Below are positions 24,538-32,145 of a DNA stretch of 64,000 nt, one piece after another. Each line of letters begins with the position of its first letter. Position 1 is the first letter of the stretch. The DNA is from Bradyrhizobium erythrophlei (lineage in GTDB: Bacteria > Pseudomonadota > Alphaproteobacteria > Rhizobiales > Xanthobacteraceae). The stretch is taken from NCBI RefSeq assembly GCF_900129425.1, contig NZ_LT670817.1:1-64000 (forward strand), given 5' to 3'. The translations under genes and the position numbers were made by a program. The notes beneath the pieces are model-generated. The model searched no databases and was not told the DNA's origin. It saw nothing but the letters and a program-made list of their open reading frames with translations.

Positions 24538-24918
24538 TTAATAGTACCCGGGATATCCGCCGTAGTATCCGGGGCCACCGTAGTATCCAGGGTAGCCGTA
24601 GTACCCGGGGTAGCCGCCGTAGTATCCGGGGTATGCGTAGTATCCGGGGTAGCCGCCGTAATAGCCGTAAGGGCCATATGCCAAGCCGGCGCCAATCAGC
24701 GAGCCCGCGATCAAGCCGCCTACGATGCCTGGACCCCACCACCCGCCGCCCCAGCCTCCGCCCCATCCTCCGCGAAACCCGCCGCCGCGGAAGCCGCCGC
24801 CAAATCCACCTCCGTGAAAACCTCCACCGCCAAACCCACCTCGGGCGAGTGCAGGAGGGGATGCCGCGGCAAGCGCAACTGCCAGACAGACAACTCCCAT
24901 CGTTCGAGATTTCTTCAT
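24538..24918 (-). CDS. Exported Gly/Tyr-rich repeat protein
   Basis: A 126-residue protein with a signal peptide (about 1-25, ending PPALARGG). Then comes a Gly-rich zone (GGGGFHGGGFGGGFRGGGFR), a hydrophobic glycine-zipper-like segment (GIVGGLIAGSLIGAGLAYG) and a C-terminal block of GGYPGYY-type repeats with YAYPGYY and YGYPGYY variants. ATG at 24918 has GGAGG upstream. Such proteins are likely surface or envelope components, but no function is established. A strong terminator follows, indicating a single-gene transcript. Confidence 0.8.
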   Translation of the reverse strand: MKKSRTMGVVCLAVALAAASPPALARGGFGGGGFHGGGFGGGFRGGGFRGGWGGGWGGGWWGPGIVGGLIAGSLIGAGLAYGPYGYYGGYPGYYAYPGYYGGYPGYYGYPGYYGGPGYYGGYPGYY

Positions 24919-25304
24919 GACTGCTACCTCCGGGTAAATGGAGAACAACCATCACGCAGTGGGGAACAACCGTGCGGCCTAGGGGCGTTCCGCTGACCAT
25001 GGTCAAATCGCTGTGAAGGCGTAGAAATATCTGAGGGCGCGGGGCGCGAGACGAGATGGGCAAGTCATTGGCGGGACCGCACGCGCACCGCAGCGTGGCG
25101 CGAGGCCGTGCCGCTCTCAAGCGAATTGTGGAATGCTTCTAAGTGATCGGCGTTGCAGGAACGACTGATCCGAGCGCTGATTGATTCAGCGGCGCGGGGT
25201 CTCCTCCATGAAAGCCGCGCCTGCGCGGTCGGCGTCTCCTAGCCCCCAGCGAGGCCGTCCGGCCGCGCACATGAAGGGATCAACCGCCTGGCACAGCGAA
25301 GCGT
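24919..25304. other. Intergenic, nothing recognised
   Basis: About 386 bp between the Gly/Tyr-rich gene start and the end of the deoxyribosyltransferase-like gene. Short frames here (for example 25181-25444, plus) have no ribosome site or family features. Promoter of the Gly/Tyr-rich gene is expected in the left part. Confidence 0.5.
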
Positions 25305-25850
25305 TCATGGCCGCCTGGCAAAATATCGTGCCGCCGCCTCGACGCAGGTCTCGAACACGTCGAGCGCGCCGAGGCCGCGCGCGTTGCCGTCGGTCGGAAG
25401 AAACACCGGGTATCCGCCGCTATGGACCGCTCCGACAATCATGAGATTGTCCGGCAGGTGGAAACCCTCGATCCCGAGGTCCGCATGATCCGCGCCAAGC
25501 TGTCTCCGCATGCGGGATTCGAAGTTTTCGGACGTGTTCGAATAGCCAAAGATCGGTTTGCCTTTGCCGAGAAACCAGCCGACCTCGATCAACGTGCCCG
25601 CATCGGCGGATGCGCCCGCGAACGGCGTGAGGTTGGCAATGATGATGTCGCTTTTCTCCATCATCGCGACGTCTTTTCCATAAATCGCCTGCCACACCTC
25701 CAGTTCCGTAGCGGCCGGCACGGCATCTTCGTTGAGCGGGGGCAAGCCGCGCAAACCAAACCGCCGGCATATCTCCACCTTCCTTGCGGCATGCGCCACC
25801 GCGTTGGGAAGAAACACGTCGGGCCCTGCCAGATAGGCTGTCGCTGTCAT
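25305..25850 (-). CDS. Nucleoside 2-deoxyribosyltransferase-like protein
   Basis: A 181-residue protein of the nucleoside 2-deoxyribosyltransferase fold. The opening ATAYLAGPDVFLPNA matches the family start (Y-L-A-G-P), and the middle MMEKSDIIIANLTPFAGASA followed by DAGTLIEVGWFLGKGKPIFG has the Asp and the catalytic-type Glu (in IEVG). The family swaps bases on 2-deoxyribosides; related proteins hydrolyse modified nucleotides. Start could be ATG 25850 or GTG 25862; I prefer ATG. It stands alone, so context does not help. Confidence 0.85.
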   Translation of the reverse strand: MTATAYLAGPDVFLPNAVAHAARKVEICRRFGLRGLPPLNEDAVPAATELEVWQAIYGKDVAMMEKSDIIIANLTPFAGASADAGTLIEVGWFLGKGKPIFGYSNTSENFESRMRRQLGADHADLGIEGFHLPDNLMIVGAVHSGGYPVFLPTDGNARGLGALDVFETCVEAAARYFARRP

Positions 25851-26009
25851 AACCAGTCTCACTAAGTTGGATCTGAACCGACGGACATAAGTGAAAATCC
25901 GGCGGTTCGGAGCAACCCGCCATCAGCTGCATTTCATTGCGATCTGCCGGCATGCGCAACTGCGCAATGCAACGCCGGCAGCCGTTTCACCGCGTCACCC
26001 ATGTCTGAC

Positions 26010-26924
26010 TCAGCGTGGATTGGCGACAAAATCCAGCAGCGCGCGACCGAGATCGTCCTCGGCGGTGTTGATGTGACCGATCGTCGAGGTGTGATTGTGG
26101 CCACGCATCCAAAACATCGGCGGCGATCGCCGCCTGGCGACGGCTAACCGGTAAACCAGCTCGGTGCAGTGAAGGTCGATCAGCGGATTTTCGTACTCGC
26201 CCCAGGCCACAAAGGTGGGCACGCTGTCGGCGCTGACATGGCTGACGGGCGAGATATCGTCGAGCCTGGCGGCATCCTCTGTCTCGTAATAAGCCGCAAC
26301 CTTGTGGGCGTTTGGATTTTCGGGGAGCGTCTCGGCGCGCACCCGGCCGCTGACCACGATGAATCCGGCGATGCCGGGACCGGCGGGAGGCTGCAGGCGC
26401 TTGTCGTAGGCATAACTGCCGGCGTGCGCGGCGCCGGCGGAATGGCCCATCAGAAAAATTCGCGAGGCGTCAATGCCGACCTCATCGGCGTGGGCGCGGA
26501 CCCATTTTATGACGCTTGCGATGTCCTCGCTCGCGCCAGGATATTTGGCGTCGCCGGCGAGCCGGTAACCGATATTGAGGCCGACGATCCCGTTTCGGGC
26601 GAAGTAGTGCAACACGTTGGAGTAAATCTCCTCGGTGCGGTTGGGGTGGCCGTCAAGAAAAGCGCCGCCATGGACGAAGACGACCGCGGCGCGCCGGGCG
26701 TTCTTGTCGTCGGGCTTGAACAGATCGAACGTTTGCCGCGGGTGAGGGCCGTAGGAGATGCCGCGCCGAACCGTCACGCCGTCCTTCGGAGACTGTTTGA
26801 GGACCTCGCTGAACCGATCGACCATGATCTTGACATGCGCGGCCGGATTGGTGCCCCAGCGCGGACCAATCTCCGCCATCAGCGCGCGCAACGCATCCGG
26901 GATTTCGGGAAACTTCGAGCTCAT
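26010..26924 (-). CDS. Alpha/beta hydrolase, HSL/carboxylesterase type
   Basis: A 304-residue cytoplasmic esterase-like protein. The oxyanion-hole motif VFVHGGAFLDG, the nucleophile elbow LMGHSAGAAH (about residue 165), a probable acid in the C-terminal part and His in RGHNHTSTIGH complete the triad. It resembles hormone-sensitive-lipase-like esterases and kynurenine-formamidase-like hydrolases. It lies 35 bp downstream of the aldehyde dehydrogenase gene and probably completes the operon that begins with the dioxygenase; in ring-cleavage pathways such an enzyme could open a lactone or remove a formyl or acyl group (inference). Confidence 0.88.
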   Translation of the reverse strand: MSSKFPEIPDALRALMAEIGPRWGTNPAAHVKIMVDRFSEVLKQSPKDGVTVRRGISYGPHPRQTFDLFKPDDKNARRAAVVFVHGGAFLDGHPNRTEEIYSNVLHYFARNGIVGLNIGYRLAGDAKYPGASEDIASVIKWVRAHADEVGIDASRIFLMGHSAGAAHAGSYAYDKRLQPPAGPGIAGFIVVSGRVRAETLPENPNAHKVAAYYETEDAARLDDISPVSHVSADSVPTFVAWGEYENPLIDLHCTELVYRLAVARRRSPPMFWMRGHNHTSTIGHINTAEDDLGRALLDFVANPR

Positions 26925-26959
26925 GAACGGGCCTGGGACTGAACCGGAGGAATATTCGC

Positions 26960-28402
26960 TTAGATGGTAATACCGGTAAACTTGATCTGGGAAAACTCCT
27001 CGATCGCGTAACGTACACCCTCGCGGCCGACGCCGCTTCGCTTCATGCCGCCGAACGGATAATTGTCGAGCCGGAACCGCGTCGCTTCATTGACCCACAA
27101 CGCACCGACGTCGAAATCGTCGGAGAAGCGCAGTGCGGCAGCCAGGTCCCGCGTGAACACGGCGCCCTGCAGTCCGAATTCGGAATCATTGGCCATCCGC
27201 AAGGCGTCGTCGATGTCCTCGAATGCGGTGACCAGTGCCAGCGGACCGAACACTTCCTCGCACCACAGCCGCGCGTCGGTCGGAACGCCGGTCAGGATTC
27301 CCGGCGAGATCGTTGCCTCGGTCTGGCGGGGCTGCAGGATGAAGCGAGCGCCCTTTGCCAGCGCGTCTTCGCACATGGCCATGACGCGCGTGCCCGAAGC
27401 TTTGCTGACCATGGGTCCGATATCGGTCGTCGGGTCTTCCGCCTTGCCGACTTTCAGTGCCTGCGCGGCGGCCGCGAAATGCCGCAGGAAATCGTCGAGC
27501 ACCGGCCGTGCCACCAGAATGCGCTGGGCCGAGATGCATTGCTGACCGCTCGCCTCGAATGCCGCCGAGGCGATCTTCTTCGCCGCTGTCTCGATATCGG
27601 CGTCGGCCATCACGATATTCGCGGCGTTGGAGCCGAGCTCGGCGACGAATTTCTTCGCCCCGGCGGCGCGGGCCAGCGCATCGCCAGCGACGGTGCCGCC
27701 GGTAAACGACACGGCGCGAACATCGCGATGCGATGCCAGCGCGAGCGCCGTTTCGCGGTCACCGGTCACCACGCTGAAGAGATCCCTGGGCCAGCCGGCA
27801 TCGTGGAACAGCTGCGCGAGCCGCAGGGCGGCCCGCGTTCCCGCGAGTGCCGGCTTGGCGACGATGGCGTTGCCGGCGGCGATCGCGGGCGCGATTTTCT
27901 GCACCAGCAAATTGACCGGAGCGTTGAAAGGCGTGATCCCGGCGACCACACCGTACGGCACGTGCCGGACAAAACCGATATGGCCGGTGCCCGGGGCGGT
28001 GATGTCCAGCGGCAGCGTCTCGCCGCCGAGCTGGGTCAATGCCGCCGCCGTCAATTCGAGAAATTCGGCGCCGCGCTTGACCTCGAAGCGGGCCATGCGA
28101 ATGGGCTTGCCGACATCCTCGCAGATCAGCGAAGCGATATCGTCGCCGGCCTTTCTCAGCGCGCCTGCCGCGGTGTTCAGCCATGCGATGCGCTGGTGCG
28201 TCGGTTGCTTGCGGTTTGCCGCGAACGCAACGGAAGCCGCCGCGACGGCGCGATCGACGCCGGCCTTTCCTGATTCGGCAATCCTCGCGATCGATTGCCC
28301 GCTTTGCGGTGCAATCAGATCCAAACCGTCGGCGGCGTGATCGGCCGCGACGAGCTTGCCGCCGACGAAGTCGGCGAAAACCGGAAGCTGGGATCGATTC
28401 AT
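26960..28402 (-). CDS. Aldehyde dehydrogenase
   Basis: A 480-residue NAD(P)-dependent aldehyde dehydrogenase. Visible motifs are GVVAGITPFNAPVNLLVQKI (cofactor/substrate tunnel), SFTGGTVAGDALARA, VAELGSNAANIV with the general-base Glu, and the catalytic Cys in ASGQQCISAQR, followed by EEVFGPLALV and PFGGMKRSGVGREG. The start is ATG 28402, two bases below the stop of the dioxygenase gene; the longer open frame upstream lies inside that gene. With the dioxygenase before it and a hydrolase behind it, it probably oxidises the semialdehyde made by meta ring cleavage. Confidence 0.92.
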   Translation of the reverse strand: MNRSQLPVFADFVGGKLVAADHAADGLDLIAPQSGQSIARIAESGKAGVDRAVAAASVAFAANRKQPTHQRIAWLNTAAGALRKAGDDIASLICEDVGKPIRMARFEVKRGAEFLELTAAALTQLGGETLPLDITAPGTGHIGFVRHVPYGVVAGITPFNAPVNLLVQKIAPAIAAGNAIVAKPALAGTRAALRLAQLFHDAGWPRDLFSVVTGDRETALALASHRDVRAVSFTGGTVAGDALARAAGAKKFVAELGSNAANIVMADADIETAAKKIASAAFEASGQQCISAQRILVARPVLDDFLRHFAAAAQALKVGKAEDPTTDIGPMVSKASGTRVMAMCEDALAKGARFILQPRQTEATISPGILTGVPTDARLWCEEVFGPLALVTAFEDIDDALRMANDSEFGLQGAVFTRDLAAALRFSDDFDVGALWVNEATRFRLDNYPFGGMKRSGVGREGVRYAIEEFSQIKFTGITI

Positions 28403-28403
28403 G

Positions 28404-29468
28404 TCAGCGGGGATTTCGCAGACGCTGGATCTGCATATTGGCGAGGAAGGGTACCAATGGATGGACTCCCATTTTGACGATCGAGGGAACCTCGAGCCTG
28501 AGCAGCGCCGCGCGATGCTCGTCCGACAGTTTGAACTTGTCGGCATAGCCAGAGGCATCGGCGATAAACTGCGCGCGATCGGAATCATTGTGGGCGAGCC
28601 CATGCAGCGCCGCCGTCAATTGAACCAGTTCCGGCTTGATCGAGGGATAATGCGCGTCGTGTTCGGCGGCCTGCTCGCCGAACCAGGCCAGCGATGCATA
28701 ATTATGGTGCCAGCTCGGGTCCATCGAAACGATGTCGGGCTTGCGCTCGCCGAGCGCGCCTGCCGCGCAGGCCCAGCATCGCAGTTCGATATTTCCGGTA
28801 TCATCGAGTTCGGCTTCGTCGTAGCCGATCAGCGATTTCAGGTTTCCGGCAGCGAGCTTTTCCAGGACCTTGTTGTCCCACGCCAGTTCCGGATTGGAAT
28901 ATCGGTCGGTGCCCGGGAAGTGCGACATGCCGCCGCTCGACAGGATCACGGTTCTCAAGCCCAGCGAAGTGACGGTGCGTGCGATGGCCTGACCGAACGC
29001 GTAGCAGCGCTCCATGGTCGGTTGCGGCGGCAGGTAGGCGTTGACGTAGATCGGCAGCACCGGATCGGTGAGGCCGATATGCGTCAGTGGAATGCCGATG
29101 GCGTAATCGATGCGCGCGGTGCTGGTGAAGGCCGGGTCGAAGTTCTGACGGTAGAGTTGCCGAACGATCTCGAAGCTGATTTCGCTCGGGATGTTCCAGT
29201 GAAACTTGCGTCCGGCAAATTCGCCGCTGGCTTCGCCGCCGACGTGGATGGTGAAGGGCGGGGCGGCGTTATGAAAGAACTGCTCGGCGTGATCGTTGGA
29301 AAAAATGATCCAGAGGTCGGGCTTGAGCGCCTTGAGCTTGTTGCCGATATCGGCTGCGACCGCGCGCACCTGCTCGACGACCTTCTTGTCCTCGGTCTCG
29401 GGCATCGTGAAGAACTGCGGGGCATGAGGAAGCATCGCACCGCCGACTACCGTTGACCTCATCTCCAT
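28404..29468 (-). CDS. Extradiol dioxygenase, LigB-LigA fusion (class III)
   Basis: A 354-residue protein. Residues 1-270 are a class III extradiol dioxygenase (LigB superfamily): VGGAMLPHAPQFF with the metal His, IIFSNDHAEQFFHN with the second His, LSSGGMSHFPG with the active-site His, and SWHHNYASLAWFG. The last 75 residues (GYADKFKLSDEHRAALL, then IVKMGVHPLVPFLANMQI) resemble the LigA alpha subunit. LigB followed by LigA is the layout of gallate dioxygenase, though this protein is shorter. It probably cleaves a dihydroxylated ring next to a hydroxyl; the ring is unknown. First gene of a minus-strand operon, divergent from an AraC regulator. Confidence 0.85.
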   Translation of the reverse strand: MEMRSTVVGGAMLPHAPQFFTMPETEDKKVVEQVRAVAADIGNKLKALKPDLWIIFSNDHAEQFFHNAAPPFTIHVGGEASGEFAGRKFHWNIPSEISFEIVRQLYRQNFDPAFTSTARIDYAIGIPLTHIGLTDPVLPIYVNAYLPPQPTMERCYAFGQAIARTVTSLGLRTVILSSGGMSHFPGTDRYSNPELAWDNKVLEKLAAGNLKSLIGYDEAELDDTGNIELRCWACAAGALGERKPDIVSMDPSWHHNYASLAWFGEQAAEHDAHYPSIKPELVQLTAALHGLAHNDSDRAQFIADASGYADKFKLSDEHRAALLRLEVPSIVKMGVHPLVPFLANMQIQRLRNPR

Positions 29469-29566
29469 CCCCTATGCGCTGTTGCCTGCCGCCGATCCCG
29501 CACTGCCAAGCCATCCTATTTCACGACCTCTTCGACGTGTTATCGCTATTCCGCCAAAAAACCGTT

Positions 29567-30382
29567 ATGAAACGACCCCCCCCCCATTCCGGAGCCTTGG
29601 ACGTGACGATCGTTATTCATCCCGAACTGTGGGAAACCCCGAAGGGACACTTCCAGCAGAGGGTCGTGGCCTACGTGCTCGATCTAAAGCGCGGCGGCGG
29701 ATTGCAGCCGCATCGTCATCAACGCGCCCAACTGCTGGCCGTGACGTCGGGCTCCATCGCCGTGACCGCGGAAGGCTCGACTTTTGTCGCCCCGCCGGAA
29801 CGCGCGGTTTGGGTGCCGGCCAATACGGTGCACGAAACCCGCCACCTGACGTCGACGCGACTGCAAACCCTCTACGTCTCCGCCGATGCGGCGCCGGAAC
29901 TCTCCAGACGAACCACGGTTCTCCAGGTAGGCCCGCTGATGCGCGAACTGATGAATGTGATCGTCGCCCGGCCCAGGCTCCATGATGAGGGCGGCGCGGA
30001 CGGCCGGCTGGTCTCGGTCCTGCTCGACCAGCTTTCCACCGCGGCGGCGCTGCCGCTCAATCTGCCAATGCCGAAATCGCACGAGCTGCTTTCGATCGCG
30101 GCGGACCTGCTGGAGGCGCCGACCCGCGCGCCTTCGCTGAGCGAACTGGCGCATGCCACGCGGAGGTCGCCGCGCACGCTCGAGCGGCAATTCAAATCGG
30201 AGACCGGGCTTTCGCTTCGGAGTTTCCGCCGTCAGGCGAAGCTCTTGCGTTCGCTCGAACTGCTGTCGTCCGACATGTCCGTCAGCGCCGTCTCCGATCA
30301 ACTCGGATTTGGCGAGCCGAGCGCGTTCATCGCCATGTTTCGTGCCGCGTTCGGCGTGACGCCCGGCCGATATCTGACCTGA
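29567..30382 (+). CDS. AraC family regulator with cupin sensor
   Basis: A 271-residue regulator. The N-terminal cupin (LKRGGGLQPHRHQRAQLLAV, VPANTVHETRHLTSTRL) is the likely ligand or metal site, with three or four histidines. The C-terminal AraC double HTH runs from about 185 (LADLLEAPTRAPSLSELAHA, RRSPRTLERQFKSETGLS, LGFGEPSAFIAMFRAAFGVT). I start at ATG 29567; the upstream frame overlaps the promoter of the dioxygenase. It is divergent from the dioxygenase-ALDH-hydrolase operon and is its likely regulator (inference). Confidence 0.88.
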   Translation: MKRPPPHSGALDVTIVIHPELWETPKGHFQQRVVAYVLDLKRGGGLQPHRHQRAQLLAVTSGSIAVTAEGSTFVAPPERAVWVPANTVHETRHLTSTRLQTLYVSADAAPELSRRTTVLQVGPLMRELMNVIVARPRLHDEGGADGRLVSVLLDQLSTAAALPLNLPMPKSHELLSIAADLLEAPTRAPSLSELAHATRRSPRTLERQFKSETGLSLRSFRRQAKLLRSLELLSSDMSVSAVSDQLGFGEPSAFIAMFRAAFGVTPGRYLT

Positions 30383-30423
30383 AGTTGCGATCGGGATTGC
30401 GGTGGCGGTGCATCGCCTGCTTA

Positions 30424-31248
30424 TTAGACGATGATCGCGCTGGTCCGATGCTCGATGAGCCGCACAAGGCTCAGCGCGGTTAGCTCCGACGATTTCGGAT
30501 TGGTCGCCAGCGGGTTGTTTTCGAGCGCAATTTCCAGGCGGCCGAAGGCGCCCCGCGCCGTGATGCGATGACCGTTGATGCGGACTGCCGGGTCAGCCAC
30601 CATCTCGACCCGGGTCCTGTCGAGGCCGACGCCGGCGAGCGCCGTCACGACCGTTGCATTGGCGTTTTGGGGATAGAGGCTTGCAGCCTCTCTGGCGCTG
30701 CCCGAAAAAAACACGGTGCGATCGGACAGGCCCGACAGGTCGAGAAGCTTTTCGGCCGGCGTGCCCTTCCAGGCGACCGGCGGTTTGACGATCTGGTGGG
30801 TGACCTCATCCAAACCGAGCACGGCCGCGCTCGCCAATGCATCGACAGCGCCGATCGCCCCTGATGGGATGAAGATTCGGCTGCCGTGGCGCTCGGCGAT
30901 GGCCGTCAGCCGGGCCAGCAGAGCGTCATCGCAAAACGCGCTGGTCGAAGCGATGATCATCCCCGGCGCCGCCGCGAGCGCCCGCTCAGCCCACATATCA
31001 ATCGCCGCGCGGCCGGCCGCCTCGACAACGAGGTCGGGACGGAGCTCGGCCAGTTCGTTCGGGGAGGCCAGGAAAGGAACACCTTGAGGGATCGAGGCGC
31101 GGTTTTCCGGGGTGTCGATGGCGGCTATTCCGACGATCTGGACGGCGGCGTTTCGCTGCGCCAACAGCGCGCCGACGCGAATATTGATCGCGCCCCAGCC
31201 GATGAAAACCAATCGCATGGGCTTGCTCATAGGCTGCTGATCCGGCAT
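30424..31248 (-). CDS. L-aspartate dehydrogenase-like protein
   Basis: A 274-residue NAD(P)-dependent enzyme of the aspartate dehydrogenase (NadX/DUF108) family. The Rossmann start is VFIGWGAINIRVGALLAQ and the family's IFIPSGAIGAVDALASA and ASLYPQNANATVVTALAG blocks are present, with the catalytic His region near NGHRITARG. Some members make iminoaspartate for NAD; others work in catabolic clusters on other amino acids. Here, between ring-cleavage and Mo-hydroxylase genes and behind a GntR gene, a catabolic role is likely. GGAGGG precedes ATG 31248. Confidence 0.88.
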   Translation of the reverse strand: MPDQQPMSKPMRLVFIGWGAINIRVGALLAQRNAAVQIVGIAAIDTPENRASIPQGVPFLASPNELAELRPDLVVEAAGRAAIDMWAERALAAAPGMIIASTSAFCDDALLARLTAIAERHGSRIFIPSGAIGAVDALASAAVLGLDEVTHQIVKPPVAWKGTPAEKLLDLSGLSDRTVFFSGSAREAASLYPQNANATVVTALAGVGLDRTRVEMVADPAVRINGHRITARGAFGRLEIALENNPLATNPKSSELTALSLVRLIEHRTSAIIV

Positions 31249-31263
31249 CGGCCCTCCAAATCG

Positions 31264-32058
31264 TCACGATCTGCCACGGCGGCCAACCGTGGTTTTCGTC
31301 TTCGTCCTGGTCTTCATTTTGGTCTTCGACTTTGCCTGGCCTGTTTGCGCCGCGGCGACGCCTTGCTCGGCGAGGCGGTTCGCCAGCATAAGCCGGCTCA
31401 CGTTCTCGAGATGCTTGCGCATTGCCATACCAGCATTTTCGGCCCGGCGCTTGACGATCGCGTCCACGATCTCGTGGTGGCTCTCGGCACTCTCGACGCT
31501 TACCGATTCCACCTCGTTGACGCGATGCCGCTCGCGGTGAACGTGCCACATGATCTTCTCATGCATGTCGACCAGCGAGCGATTGCCGGTGCCGCGGACG
31601 ATGCAGTGATGAAAATCGTCGTTCAATTCGTAATAACGCGAGGCATCGCCGCGCCGGGCTGCCTGGCGCATCTCCTCGTAGATCCTTTGAATGTCGCGCA
31701 AAACCTGCTGTCGTCCCGATTGCGCGACCCGGATAGCAGCGAGTTGCTCGAGGCCGATCAGGATTTCCATGGTTTCGCCGATCTCGGTGGCTCCCGGATC
31801 GGTCACGACAGCGCCGACATGCGGCACCAGGCGGATCAGCCCCTCAGCCTCCAGGGTCTTCAAAGCCTCCCGCAACGGCGTGCGTGAAACGCCGAACTGC
31901 TTGCAGAGCAGCGGCTCCGATAGGCGCACGCCGGATTTCCAGCGGTTTTCAACGATGTCCCGCCGGAGATGCGGCAGGATCTGGTCGTGCATCGGCGGGT
32001 ATCGCACCACAGACGCCGCTGATGGCGCGCTCCCACCGTTCTTTTTTGACCCAGCCAT
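31264..32058 (-). CDS. GntR family regulator (FCD)
   Basis: A 264-residue GntR/FadR-type regulator. The winged HTH covers about 25-85 (LRRDIVENRWKSGVRLSEPL, KQFGVSRTPLREALKTLEAE) and the FCD effector domain follows (MEILIGLEQLAAIRVA, ELNDDFHHCIVRGTGNRS, SHHEIVDAIVKR), with metal-binding Asp and His positions. The last 25 residues are a Lys/Thr repeat (KTKMKTRTKTKTT), unusual for the family. I start at ATG 32058; M at 32079 is the alternative. It is divergent from the Mo-hydroxylase operon with a perfect palindrome between them, and upstream of the aspartate dehydrogenase-like gene by 15 bp. Confidence 0.9.
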   Translation of the reverse strand: MAGSKKNGGSAPSAASVVRYPPMHDQILPHLRRDIVENRWKSGVRLSEPLLCKQFGVSRTPLREALKTLEAEGLIRLVPHVGAVVTDPGATEIGETMEILIGLEQLAAIRVAQSGRQQVLRDIQRIYEEMRQAARRGDASRYYELNDDFHHCIVRGTGNRSLVDMHEKIMWHVHRERHRVNEVESVSVESAESHHEIVDAIVKRRAENAGMAMRKHLENVSRLMLANRLAEQGVAAAQTGQAKSKTKMKTRTKTKTTVGRRGRS

Positions 32059-32113
32059 CGCCCAATCAACTCCCGGCATCCACCCCCGGATTGACACACC
32101 CGGTTTAGCCGTG

Positions 32114-32132
32114 ATCGTATACGATATACGAT
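32114..32132. promoter_or_regulatory. Probable GntR operator
   Basis: ATCGTATA-CGA-TATACGAT is a perfect 8-bp inverted repeat with a GTATAC-like core, the form bound by FCD-type GntR proteins. It lies 56 bp from the gntR start and 14 bp from the large-subunit start, so binding would block that operon. Confidence 0.78.
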
Positions 32133-32145
32133 CTTGGGACCAGAC

